Below are positions 9,968 through 20,250 of a stretch of 64,000 nucleotides of DNA, in pieces. The notes below the pieces were generated by a model. The model was not told the origin of the DNA and ran no database searches. It saw only the letters and a program-made list of their open reading frames with translations. The position numbers were made by a program, and so were the translations under genes. This stretch comes from Plotosus lineatus (taxonomy: Eukaryota; Chordata; Actinopteri; Siluriformes; Plotosidae): the NCBI GenBank assembly GCA_024760905.1, contig CM045746.1, positions 11,524,466-11,588,465 on the forward strand, read 5' to 3'. Positions within the stretch are counted from its first letter, which is position 1. Each line of letters starts with the position of its first letter.

Positions 9968-10096
9968 ATGATGCGCGCCGTCATGCTGCTGTTGTGCCTG
10001 TACGTGACGGCGTTCACTGGAGCGACCGCCCGCCAAGACAACGGCAATTTTCTCGACGACAAATGGCTGACAGCTCGATGGGACAAATTTCGTGAC
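9968..10096 (+). CDS. spock: Testican (SPOCK family) first coding exon: signal peptide and N-terminal region
   Basis: The exon has 43 codons and starts with two tandem Met codons, directly after a splice acceptor: a pyrimidine-rich tract ending in CCGCAG at 9967. It ends in phase 0 at a consensus donor (GAC|gtgagt). Residues 4-21 form a hydrophobic signal peptide (MLLLCLYV core), probably cleaved after Ala-21. The mature start carries NFLDDKWLT and WDKFRD, matching the conserved testican motif NFLD..QWL...W.RFRD. Testicans are secreted or extracellular-matrix heparan/chondroitin sulfate proteoglycans with Kazal-like, SPARC-type calcium-binding and thyroglobulin domains; only the N-terminus is here. 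The LDDK and KFRD residues look closest to SPOCK3, but paralogue assignment is not secure. Compared with remembered mammalian testicans, about ten residues between WLT and the second W are missing. The next exon must start in phase 0. Because the acceptor abuts the ATG, a non-coding exon must lie upstream. Confidence 0.85.
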
Positions 10097-10142
10097 GTGA
10101 GTTGCGCTTTTTACGCAACATTTCTTGACTATTCGTGCGTTA

Positions 10143-10213
10143 TGTGTGTGTGTGTGTGTATATGTGTGTGTGTATGTGTGTGCGTGTGTATGTGTGTGCG
10201 CGCGCGCGCGCGT
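10143..10213. repeat. (GT)n(GC)n alternating purine-pyrimidine tract
   Basis: TG repeats with CG insertions run into a GCGCGCGCGCGCGC block at about 10198-10212. It sits 46 bp after the testican exon donor. Such alternation favours Z-DNA. Confidence 0.9.
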
Positions 10214-10606
10214 GCGTTGATGCGCGAGCGCGTGGATTGTGTTTGTGTTTTGTCAGTCATGCTGTGGGAAACATAATGAGGCTAATTTTCAGCCGCTAAT
10301 TCGGTTACGGCGGCTTTAAAAGCGCTGAGGTAATTGGTTAACCGGCTCGTGAAGGGCTTTAACACCTTCCGTTGTGATTTCTTTCCTTTAAATATCCTCT
10401 TTAGACGATAATATGTTTAGAAGCTATGAAGCTAAAGCTGAGGTGACATTCGGTTGTTTGTTTATAAAGAAGTCTTTAACCCATAATATCACGAGTAGGT
10501 GGTTTATTTATTTTTTTGTTGTGGTTTGAAGAGTTCCTGAGGTGATTCTCACATGTGGATGGTTTCCATATTTGAGTGTCCCATTAATATACTGTACAGT
10601 ATACTG

Positions 10607-10857
10607 TATGTTTATACAGGGGGAGCCCAACATTTCAAAGGTAAATGTAAAACAATATATAATTAAACACAATTACATTATTATTCATGCACATGTCACT
10701 TCATTCAGTACAGTTTTTGTTCATCTTGTTTTAAGATGGTTTGGCAAAATGGTGGCCGTGTGTAGATGTTTGGAGGCGATTTCTGAAAGCTGTTATGGCC
10801 CGATGGGTCATTTTTGTATAACTGTGGATTTTCCTGCTGAAAAACTATTGTAAAGTA
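10607..10857. repeat. Unit 1 of a 250-bp direct duplication
   Basis: It matches 12363-12615 nearly base for base (TCAACATTTCAAAGGTAAATG-like start, AAGATGGTTTGGCAAAATGG, GATTTTCCTGCTGAAAAA). The two units are separated only by the TIR element at 10858-12362. Function unknown. Confidence 0.85.
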
Positions 10858-10980
10858 CAGGGATCCCTCACTTTCCGCGGTTAATTGGGACCGACCACCG
10901 AATTCCGCAAAGTAGGATCAACCCCCCCCCCCAACCCCGTGTACATGTATATTTGTATATAATATCAATACATACATATT

Positions 10981-11140
10981 AGGCTGCAAAGTCGTCAGCG
11001 TGTTTCTGTCCCTTGCTAAAAAGGTTGTGACAGGAAGGACATCTGACGTAAAAACCTCTGCCAAATCAAACGTGCGAATCAGATGATTCGCTGTGGCGAC
11101 TCCCGAGTGAAAGGGAAAAAGCTGAAAGGAAGACAGACAG
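10981..11140 (+). mobile_element. SINE-A, 5'-truncated, with 11-bp TSD
   Basis: It has the AGGCTGCAAAGTCGTCAGCG core end and the full LINE-derived tail, ending in AGACAGACAG. Direct repeats ACATACATATT sit at 10970-10980 and 11141-11151. The uninterrupted target can be read in the sister element at 42.7 kb. Confidence 0.9.
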
Positions 11141-11164
11141 ACATACATATTCAATGCTATAAAT

Positions 11165-11939
11165 TAGTGGTTCTGAACTGTGTTGGCGGTACTGAACCCT
11201 ACTAGTTTCATATGCTTATTCACCGAACCCTTCTTTATTGAAAAATAAAATATGTTGTTTTTTTTTGTTGTTTCCAATTCAAGACAGGCACTGTATATGT
11301 TTTTACTGGGGCACAAAAATGAACCGTGCATTAATATCACTGTGTACAAAGAACAAAACTAATAGAATGCATGAACTCCCCCCATCAAAATTACTTACAC
11401 TTTTATGTGAGGTGCGCATCTGTGTGCGCGCGCATGCCGTATGTGTGTGTATTTATATTTTATTTCCATCTTATGCATTATTTTTGAATGTTTAATTATT
11501 ATAAGCATTTCTAGTGTTGAGTATGTATTTATTGATATTATATAGATCTCTTATATACACATATACATGTACATATACTGTACGTCAATCAGATCCTACT
11601 TTGCAAATCATGCAGATAGGACGCTGACTAGCATCACGTTCCGTTATATATGTGACTCCATGTTCGTCCGACCACTTTCTTTTTTGCTCAACATAGTATG
11701 GAGTAAAACATTAAGGAAAAAAAAAATCACACAACGTACCATCACAACAGTCACAATTCGAATACTGAGCACACCAAATGCCGCCAAGCAATGTAGCGTG
11801 ATCACCTGCAGCCAGTGATGGCCAAGCGGGGCGTGTCGTCATAATTATGAGTTGAGTGTGTGTCTTGACCTCCGCCGAACCCCTGAGACTGACTCACCGA
11901 ACCCCTAGGGTTCGATCGAACCCAGGTTAAGAACCACCG
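11165..11939. mobile_element. Non-autonomous hAT-type element with 8-bp TSD
   Basis: Left end TAGTGGTTCTGAAC and right end GTTAAGAACCACC form an imperfect terminal inverted repeat of the hAT type. The 8-bp direct repeats CTATAAAT are at 11157-11164 and 11940-11947. The interior (775 bp) repeats the phrase CACCGAACCC but shows no transposase. Confidence 0.85.
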
Positions 11940-12278
11940 CTATAAATGCTTATAATAATTAAACATTTAAAAATAATGCATAAGATGTAAATAAAATATA
12001 AATATATACACAAACACACACACACACACACACATATGCAGATTTGCACGCGCGCACACGCACGCAAATGCGTATGCACGCACTCAGATGCGCACCTCAC
12101 AAAAATGTAAGTAGTTTTGATGGGAGGTTTTGGGTTGTTTTTCGTTTTGTGTTTGTTTAGGTTTTTTTTTTTTTTTTTTTGCATAATTGGCCTCATTTAT
12201 TTATTTATTGCATTTATTGCTTAACTTTTTCACCCATTCTTCCTTAATTTCCTTATTTTTTTAATTCAATTATTTTAA

Positions 12279-12309
<31 letters not shown>

Positions 12310-12362
12310 CGTGATGCACTGAAGCCACATGAATTCAAGTGCGAAGTAGCAAGGGATCCCTG

Positions 12363-12615
12363 TATGTTTACACAGGGTGAGTCAACATTTCAAAGGTAAA
12401 TGAAAACAATATATAATTAAACACAATTACATTATTATTCACACACATGTCACTTCATTCAGTACAGTTTTTGTTCGTCTTGTTTTAAGATGGTTTGGCA
12501 AAATGGTGGCCATCGTCTGTAGACGATTGGAGGCGATTTCTGAAAGCTGTTCTGGCTCGACAGGTCATGTTGGGTAGAACAGTGGATTTTCCTACTGAAA
12601 AAATATTGTAAAGTA
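12363..12615. repeat. Unit 2 of a 250-bp direct duplication
   Basis: Second copy of the unit at 10607-10857. Differences are mainly small insertions (for example ATCGTC in the GGTGGCC segment). Confidence 0.85.
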
Positions 12616-13849
12616 CTGTATACCGAAATTGATCATCATTGCAGCTTATTTTGTATGTATGTAATACATTTAAGTGATACAGACACCTATTGTAACATAA
12701 ATGACTATAAAAAGCACAAAACTGGTGGTTAGCGAAACTACAGGTGTTCAGTACATAGTAATTCGCATCAGCACTAGGATGGAACAGCCAGTGAGAAAGG
12801 TAACCTGTCTCTGAGCATGCCTAGAGTCGTAACACGCACACACACTTGAAAATTGTTCATGGACTTCTTGCCTTTATGTGTGCAAATCATCTTTTTTATT
12901 TACCTGTGAAATATAGGTTTTATTTAGTTACCCTGAATATACTACATGGGAATGGCCCAACTTGATTGGTTCACTATCCCAGGATGATTAGCAATAATAC
13001 ATTGAAGGGGAAGTGTATACGTATAGCTGAATATTTATTTTAGCAATGTCTACCAAATTTGAGGCGCATCACTGATTAATTATATGCTGCACAGACACCT
13101 TAGTAAGAAGGCACACAAAAAAGATTTTTGTTTTATTATTTTTTTAAACTCCTGATGAACAAGGGGAAGCTCTCAGCAGATGGAGGTGCAAAACCTAAGA
13201 GCTGAGTAACGGCATCACTTTAAACTTTTTTGAGTTTTGTTAGTACTCCAAGAGATGAAAATAAGTCGAAACACCGGAATGCTGTGCCAGTAAGAAATAT
13301 GCAGACCTCTTCTACTAGAACACCTTGGAAAAGCAAATTTCACCCATGCATAGAATGTGAGCCCTTTCTTTTTTCACACAAATTTTACCGAAATAAATGT
13401 AAAATTGATAAATACTTAAAAATCATATCCATAATTTGCTTTCTGTGACATAATGAACTGGGCTTTATTGATTGGACGAACCCAATTGTAGACTATGGTA
13501 CTCACTTATTATGAGAGGTTGCAACTTGTAGTACACAGTCACTCAATGTAGCGTAATATTAATCCAATGTCTACTCGTGCTTTTTTTTTTTTGCAAACAA
13601 CAGGGGAGTCATTTTTACAAAATAAACAAAACAAAAATCCCCATGTAATAAATTGAGGTTTTGCACATTGTGAAATACTCTGTCTCTCTCCGTAAACAAA
13701 CATGCATGAAAACTCAGTGTGTTCTTTTCATTGGATGGCTGGTTGCCTCGGTGATGGAGCAACCCCAGATAGTGCTGGGAGGTCAGCTGGAGGGCGCGTG
13801 CATCCTTTTGATAGGGAATGGGATTTAAGCACAGCCTAACGCACTTTCT
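12616..13849. other. No feature seen
   Basis: 1.2 kb of unique-looking intronic sequence. Short frames at 13230-13448 and 13571-13858 have no recognisable similarity. Confidence 0.5.
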
Positions 13850-14205
13850 TTCATTCATTCATTCATTCATTTTCTGACCAGCATAATCCTAATTAGTGTA
13901 GCGGGGGGCTGGCGCCCATCTCAGCCTACTCTGGGCGAGGGCAGATTACACCCTGGCCAACTTGCCAGGCCATCACAGGGCAGAAACACACCGACGGCTA
14001 TGCAGCTACTCTTGACAAAAGTCAGCAATGGTTCTTTTACTTGAACCTCTCACCACAAACAGTGAGAGACATAGCCAGCTATTGATAACCCAGTTAGATG
14101 CACTGGGAAGACAACAGTGACAATCGTTAACAGTGGAGCTTGAACCCCAAACCTTGGGATTCGGTAATTCAGCACCTTAACACAAGGTCACCACTGCCTG
14201 CTTAA
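13850..14205 (-). mobile_element. Chimeric SINE (SINE-A head, SINE-B tail), minus strand, full length
   Basis: Plus view: ATTCATTCATTCATTTTCTG and AATCCTAATTAG (SINE-B tail), GCCAGGCCATCACAGGGCAG, then AAACACACCGACGGCTATGC (SINE-A core), GGTTCTTTTACTTGAACC, and the tRNA-like head at 14150-14200. The junction reads GTGTGTTTCTGCCCTGTGAT on the element strand and recurs at 169-350, 59150 and 60905. Confidence 0.8.
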
Positions 14206-14406
14206 CGCATTTGATGGTCAAAAAATGGAAAGAAAAATCGATTTTATGTTTAAGAGAAAGAGGGATCATGAGCAAGTTGAAGAACAGAAAGCAGAAAGTG
14301 CAGAGAAAGCACATGGATCAGGGAGGAATGCAATAGCCCAGAGATGGACCATGAATGGCTGACAGTGTTACTATACCAGAACACAACAGTAGGCTGTATG
14401 ATTTAT

Positions 14407-14449
<43 letters not shown>

Positions 14450-15397
14450 TTTACATTTACTGTGGGCTGAGGCTTCTGAAAACACTTTATTGATGCTGAG
14501 TTTGTTGTGTTATTATTGTTCTGATGTTATGTCCCCTTTATATGCACTTTACTTGAAAATAAACATTTTGTCATTTATGTCATTATGTGTTTGACATCTT
14601 ACATTATGCACTCAAGGATGTGCACAGGATTTATTAACATCTTTAGTTTATTCTCGTGCACAAACCGCGCAAGCTAAAAGATTTTAGCGTTGCAATAGTT
14701 CCTGTAAGAGTCTTGCCATTTTTCACCCCTGAGTACTTCACATAAATATAAATAAAAGCAAATTAAATAGAGATATTTATTGTTTATATTTGCATACTTT
14801 TACCATGACAGAGACTGTTCGGGTGAGCTGTATGCTTTAAGTAACGCTAATGGAGCGGCGCTCTGAGTTTCAGAGGTTAACCTAACTAATACACAAACAC
14901 AGAAGAAAACCGGCTCTGTAAAGGTGTGTATGCATACAATTTTAGTATTTTATTATATACTACATGAAAATGCAAGAAAGACGAGACTACTTTAAATTCA
15001 TGATGATGATGGTACCTACTCGCATGCCCGTGACAACTTGTATGGGTCTTTCAATATGATTCAAACATTATCCTTTGGTTTATTTTTCTTAGGTTCTCAT
15101 GAAGAATGTACTACACAATTACTCACCTCAATTAATCCATCACAGGAGTATTCACTGATATTCACTTCATCTTTGGAAAGCAATCACAAACCAATTGGCA
15201 TATTGGACGGAAGTATGTAATGGAAGTCTGAAGTACTTCCAGGTTTATTTAATTTATGAATATAAAGATATTTAAAGATGAGATTTCCCTCAGTTTCACA
15301 TTTAATGCTGATGAATTACCTCATTTTATTCAGAGCTACAGTTTCAGCTAAGGTTTCAGTTTTTTAAATAAAGAGATACTCTGAACTCTGTTATTTA
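14206..15397. other. No gene seen; (GT)n at 14408-14446
   Basis: Unique-looking sequence with one 39-bp GT run. No supported coding. Confidence 0.5.
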
Positions 15398-15725
15398 AAA
15401 AAGTGGTGCAGTGGTTAACATGCCTGCCTCACAGCAGGAAGGTCCCCCATTTGATTCCCAGGCTTGGGGCATTTCTGTATGTAATTGGCATGTTCTCCCC
15501 ATGATTGCATGGGTTTTCTTAGGGTGCTCCAGTTTATTCCCCCATTTCAAAAAAATGTATAGTACGCTGGTTGGTTGTTCTAGATTGGCCTAGGTGATAG
15601 AGTGAGTGTAAATTGTTCTCTATGTGTTTCCCTGTAATGGCCTATAGAGTTGTCCATGGTGTACCCATCCTCATGTAGGGTCGTCTAAGATGAGCACCAG
15701 CTCCAATTAAGACTGAATGAATGAT
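15398..15725 (+). mobile_element. SINE-B copy (plus)
   Basis: GTGGTGCAGTGGTTAACATG head, CACAGCAGGAAGGTCC, GGCATGTTCTCCCCATG, TTTCTTAGGGTGCTCC, and the tail with GACTGAATGAATG. Confidence 0.75.
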
Positions 15726-16477
15726 TTATTTAAAATCCTACACTAAGGAGTTTTAATCTGCTCTACCCATGTCGGATGCAGTATGAGATAAGGCATATAC
15801 TGTAGTATATAGAAAGACACCTAATTCCTTCAGAAGCAAATTTTAAATCATCTGAAGAATAGAAACGTGAGCAGTCCCCTGTGGTGCCCTACGCCCTTAT
15901 CATTTTAAGCTCTGACAAAGTTCTATTTAGGTTACATCATCCTCCTGGGTGTTATTAGTTTAAATTAGTCGTATGAAAACTCAAGGCCATAAATGTAGAT
16001 AATAACATTTTGAGATCTATTGTATCAAGTTACTTCTGCAAATCCAACAAGCTCTTCACACAGAAGTTCCCACCACCCTCATCACTTCTTATGAAATGCA
16101 TTAAGAGCAAGTAGTACATATATCTGTGGAACCAGAGAACAGTTCATACAAGAGAACCGTCTTTATAATGTGTAAAGACATGGCTGTGGTCAAGGCTTTT
16201 ATTGCTAGGTCTAAGACCAGGACTAGCCACGATCAAGTCTGGACCCCAAGTGTGTTCAAGCAAAGTCAATATAGAGTTGAAAAGAAATTCCAGCCATGTC
16301 AAGATGAGGATCGAAAGCCATTAATTCCTTTTAAAGGACAATCCTTGATGGTCATATGAAAAAATAAGTGCTTCCCACGGAATTGTTGATCATTTTCAGC
16401 ATATATCAGTGCCTGCAGATAAATGTGATATGCTTGAACAAAACCACAAGCAAAATTATATACATACTTACTAGTAA
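15726..16477. other. No feature seen
   Basis: Unique-looking. The 77-codon frame at 16126-16359 has no recognisable similarity. Confidence 0.45.
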
Positions 16478-16770
16478 GCTCTTCACCCTCACAGCAGGAA
16501 GGTCCTGTATTTGAGTCCCAGGCTTGGCGAGGGTGTTTTTGTGTGGAATTTGCATGTCTGCATGGGTTTCCTTTGGGCACTCTGGTTTCCTCCGACCAAG
16601 ACCAAGTCCAAAAGCATGCATATTAGGCTAATTGTTCTCACACATCACTCACTCACTCTCATTTACTAAACTACTTAATCCTCTTATGTGCTGACACTGG
16701 GAAAAGGTGGGGTACGAACTGAACAGCTCTCCAGACTGTCGCAGACCATGACACGTTCAACCATTTGCAC
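16478..16770. mobile_element. Two SINE-B fragments in opposite orientation
   Basis: 16478-16640 is the plus-strand 5' half (CACAGCAGGAAGGTCCTG, GGTTTCCTTTGGGCACTCTGG, AGCATGCATATTAGGC). 16645-16770 is a minus-strand 3' half (CACTCACTCTCATTTACTAA, CTTAATCCT, GACAC.GGG). They meet at about 16640. Confidence 0.6.
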
Positions 16771-16784
16771 TCACTTGCTGTAGA

Positions 16785-17270
16785 AAGAGTGCACACCCTT
16801 AGCTTTTAAAAGAAATAATTTCTTGTGGGCATTTTGCATAATTGTCCATCAGTCTCTGATATCTGCTTGATGAGCTTTTCGTCAGTTGAAAGATATTTGA
16901 GGGCTTCCATGTATGTACTGCCCTTTTCAAATCATCCGACAGCATTTCAATGGGGTTCAAATCTGGGTCATAACAGAGCTCCATTTCATGTTTGTGAGAC
17001 GTTCCTTGGTGGGCTTGCTTTGTGTGTTTAGGATTCTGATAGAAAAAAACCTTTTTTTGGTTTTAACAGATGGTTCCACATTCTCTTTAGGTTCTCTTTG
17101 ATGTAACTCAGAATTCACGGTTGAATCAGTAGTTGAACACTGATCATGCTTCACAGTTGGTATTAAGTTCTTCTTATATTCATGCGTGTATTATGACTGT
17201 GACCAAACCACTCTGCAGGATCTTTAATTAATCTATCCAGAGAAAATTATTCCAAACGGGTGGTGTTTGC
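16785..17270 (-). pseudogene. Tc1-like transposase remnant
   Basis: Minus-strand frames carry DPDLNPIEMLSDDLKRAVH and KPSNI.QL, the C-terminal end of a Tc1/mariner transposase including the third catalytic acidic residue (the E of NPIE). Upstream (17154-16957) a degraded stretch keeps ENVEPSVK and NTQSKPTKERL, where the second catalytic Asp region should be. Frames are broken and the N-terminal DNA-binding half is absent. Confidence 0.65.
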
Positions 17271-17979
17271 ATTTATGTGAGGCGCTCCACTGAATGTAGG
17301 CGCTTGTCACACAGACTACTTTCGAGAAAATGGGCAAAAAAGTAAAAGTGGTAATTTTTTATCGAAATTCGGATTTTTGCATAAACCATTAAAACAAGTA
17401 TTCAACTATCACTTGCTGAAGTGAAATCAACTAAAACTCACTAAAAATGTCTTTTATTTCCATTTTTCTGACGAGTACCCTCATAAAACTAGATTAAAAA
17501 CAGCAACCAACTTACCGGTTTTCTATGCAATTATTCACCGAATTCGGTACAGGACACACTATAATCCATACACCAGAAGAACGGTCGTGAAGTTGTCTCT
17601 CCATTTTGGATACTGTTCTAATATTAAAATGCCGTTTCAGTGAATAAAATAAAGGTTATAAAGACGATATGCACATAAACAATGCAGGCTAGTTACTAAG
17701 GAAAGATCTGAAACGAGCACCCTGATTGGTGAGCTCGGTCACATGCTCACATTGCACATGCTCAGTGCCGTCACACATTACCTTCCTGTTTACTTCCTGA
17801 CTCTAGTATACCGCATGTGGAACTTATCTCGGACTTTCTCTTCAATAACAATAAGTAAGTTTATTTATAAGATTGTGAATACACATAATTTCCGGAAAAG
17901 GGAGAGTGAAATGTCATCTGTGACGTCTAGCAGCATTAGTATAGATGTTAAAGTCGACGCTGGAATTTGGCTTTGAAGA

Positions 17980-17980
<1 letters not shown>
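17271..17980. other. Short foldback-family fragment, then no feature
   Basis: 17277-17315 is the reverse complement of part of 3015-3055 (GGCGCTCCACTGAATGTAGG). The rest is unique-looking. Confidence 0.45.

Positions 17981-17981
<1 letters not shown>

Positions 17982-18025
<44 letters not shown>
17982..18025. repeat. (GT)n microsatellite
   Basis: Twenty-two GT units. Confidence 0.95.
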
Positions 18026-18029
<4 letters not shown>

Positions 18030-18094
18030 AGATACCTCAGGTCTGCTGGAATATTAAGAAAGACATGATTCCATTGCAATTCAGTCAAAGAAAA

Positions 18095-18392
18095 TCCCAT
18101 ATTAGGGTGCTGTGCTCACGATCGAGAGGTCGTGAGTTCGAATCCCACTGCGACCCTCACTGTGCTAAGACCCCTGGACAAGGTCTCAACCACAAGTGTG
18201 CCTCTGTTCACCCAGTAGTGAAAATGGGTACCAGTAAATAAAAAATATACTGGGAAGGTAAACTGCGATGGAGTAGCATCCCATCCTGGAGGAGTTGAAC
18301 TCCTGGTCGCTTCACACTACGGAAACTGGGGATAAGCACCGGCCTGATGAGCCACTAGGCTCGGGTGTAAAAACCCAACAGGCTTTACCTAC
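18095..18392 (+). mobile_element. SINE-C, near full length
   Basis: The best copy of SINE-C: tRNA-like head with GAGAGGTCGTGAGTTCGAATC (B-box), GACCCTCACTGTGCTAAGACC, CTGTTCACCCAGTAGTG, ATACTGGGAAGGTAAACTGC, CGCTTCACACTACGG, and the end GGCTCGGGTGTAAAAACCC plus AACAGGCTTTACCTACC. Confidence 0.8.
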
Positions 18393-18870
18393 CTCAGTGT
18401 CATGTACTTTAGAAACTTCATGAGTATTGGTGTTTTTCTCTGCATGCAAAATTCGATTATGGATTTTTTTTGATTGTTTGATTTGTGTGTAATCTTGTCT
18501 GGACTGGACATGCTGGATCGTGAGTTGTTTAGTTTTGTACGAAAATTGGTCAAGACCTGAAAAATACTTAAATGTTTCATACCTTTTACATATAAACAAA
18601 CTGATGATGATGATGCCAGCTGTGTTGATGAAGATTTTGATTTTGATGTTGATGAAGAAGAGGCATCTGTTAATAAAAGTGTGATGACTGGTGTTTGTGA
18701 AGATGTGATATTTATCTGCTGAGCAAGGAAAAGATGAAGATGATAATGCTGAAGGGAGAGCTGATGAAGCTTACTTGTATAAAAAGATCAGAGATTTTCT
18801 TAATTTCAGTGTGATTGTTTGAACCTGACTGTTTTTTTCAATCAGTATCATTTGAAGGCATTTAAACTTT
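18393..18870. other. No feature seen
   Basis: Contains GATGAT-rich low-complexity sequence around 18600-18780. No coding supported. Confidence 0.45.
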
Positions 18871-18888
18871 TGTATAATGGTCAAAAAG

Positions 18889-19236
18889 GGGAAGTGGGGG
18901 TCTAGTGTTATCAGGCGCTGGATCACTGATCCAAAGGTTGGGTATTCGAGTCCCACTCTCCACAAGGTTGTCACTGTCCCCCCCAGTGCAGCTAACTGGG
19001 TTATCAAAGGCGGGCCATGTCTCTCACTGTCTATGGTGAGAGGCATGTAAAAGAACCATTTCTGACTTTCATAAAGAGTAGGCTGCAAAGTCATCAGCGT
19101 GTTTCTGTCCCTTGCTATAAAAGGGTTGTGACAGGAAGGGCATCCGACGTAAAAACCTCTGCCAAATCAAACGTGTGAATCAGATGATTCGCTGTGGCGA
19201 CTCCCGAGTCAAAGGGAAAAAGCCGAAAGGAAGACA
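18889..19236 (+). mobile_element. SINE-A, full length, with 16-bp perfect TSD
   Basis: The head reads GTGGGGGTCTAGTGTTATC, the B-box region TATTCGAGTCCCACTCTC, and the full LINE-derived tail ends in AAAGGAAGACA. Direct repeats TATAATGGTCAAAAAG lie at 18873-18888 and 19237-19252. The right repeat is exactly where the inverted duplication shared with 55.7 kb begins. Confidence 0.92.
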
Positions 19237-19793
19237 TATAATGGTCAAAAAGATACATACTGATCTTATTGGAATAAACAGAAATGAAAAAAAAAAAAAA
19301 GGCAGTTTTTTGTTCACTTTTGTGGTTTACCACGGTAGCTGATGGGTTGAAAAAGGGCATGTCAGATTAAAATGAGGATGATTTCTCTTATCATCTCTTC
19401 CTAAAACTTTTCCTAGACATGTTTTCTACACGTTTATATGGCTGAAGTGAATAAAAATGTTTGGTTGCTAAGGACTAATTATCTTGGAAGAAGTGCAATC
19501 TTTGTGCTCATTTTTCTCTAAAACATCTTTTGAAATTTTTAGTTGAATGCTGACACAAGAAATGGCATAGTTCGCTCAGTTTTCAAGGTATTGACAAACT
19601 TTTAGTTGCATTTTGCAGCTTTGGGCCTACTCTGTTTAATTCTGTAAAATCTCATTTTTCATTTTTGCACCCAAAATGTCATTTTTGGACCCAAGAGCCT
19701 ACTTTTGGTGGAGTGGCTCACATATGTTCACTGGTGAATAGCGCTCTAAAACCATAGGCATTTTATTTCTTTAATTTTTTGGTATGTCTTCCA
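19237..19793. repeat. Unique flank duplicated in inverted orientation at 54.2 and 55.3-55.7 kb
   Basis: The reverse complement of this stretch is found at 55345-55742 and 54167-54292, with roughly 90-95% identity by eye. Examples are GGCATAGTTCGCTCAGTTTT versus its mirrored GGTATAGCTCGGTCAGTTTT, and AATAGCGCTCTAAAACCATA. A LINE (54293-55344) separates the two halves in the second copy. No coding is seen. Confidence 0.85.
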
Positions 19794-20236
19794 TTCATTC
19801 ATTCATCTTCATCCTCTTAATCTGGGGCCAGGTCACGGGGGCAACAGCCTAAGCAATGAGGTCAACTGTCCCTCTCCCCATCCACTTCCTCCAGCTCTTC
19901 CAGGAGGACACTGAGGCATTCCCAGACCAGACAAGGCATAATTCCTCTAGCGTGTGCTAGGTCGACTCCGGGGTCTCTTCCTGGTCAGACATGTTTGAAA
20001 CACCAGGCCAAGAAGGCATTTGGGAGGCATTCTAACCAGGTACCCAAGCCACCTCAACTGGCTCCTCTCAATAAAGAGGAGCAGTGGTTCTACTCCAAGC
20101 TCCCCCCGGATGGCTGAGCTTCTCAACCTATCTCTAAGGAAGAGCTCCTCCACCCGGTGAAGGAAGCACATTTCAGCTACTTTTATCTTCGATCTTGTTC
20201 TTTCGATCACTACCTAAAACTCATGCCCATGGGTGA
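19794..20236 (-). mobile_element. Rex3 (RTE) LINE, 3' terminal part
   Basis: The minus-strand frame 20210-19947 reads ERTRSKIKVAEMCFLHRV, then LRDRLRSSAIRGELGVEPLL and ERSQLRWLGYLVRMPP, the C-terminus of Rex3-type reverse transcriptase proteins. The element ends in GAAGATGAATGAATGAATGG (mirrored at 19794-19815). The part upstream in the protein lies at 23341-23993, on the other side of RTE LINE copy B. Confidence 0.85.
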
Positions 20237-20250
20237 GTGTTGCAATGTAG

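Larger units (their letters stand above)
10858..12362. mobile_element. TIR element ('TIR-2') carrying a SINE and an hAT insertion
   Basis: The ends are inverted repeats: CAGGGATCCCTCACTTTCCG at the left, and a right end whose reverse complement reads CAGGGATCCCTTGCTACTTC. TA dinucleotides flank both sides. Removing the nested SINE-A (10981-11140) and hAT element (11165-11939) leaves about 550 bp. That remainder matches the copy at 42569-43044 (AATATCAATA.ATACATATT, AATGCATAAG, CGATGCACTGAAGCC). No transposase is encoded. Superfamily not assigned. Confidence 0.75.

Noticed and set aside
9890..10276. 128-codon frame starting in the GT run upstream of testican
   Set aside because: Only its middle (9968-10096) is real coding. 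The start lies in a microsatellite before the splice acceptor, and the end runs past the donor.
14970..15020. Candidate for the missing testican exon (GAGACTACTTTAAATTC)
   Set aside because: It lacks an acceptor, the Trp and the KPFDQ-like end; the resemblance to DYF is too short.
18889..18965. tRNA gene
   Set aside because: A and B boxes are present but belong to a SINE head followed by the SINE core; no clean cloverleaf or isolated tRNA was found. The same applies to all SINE heads here.
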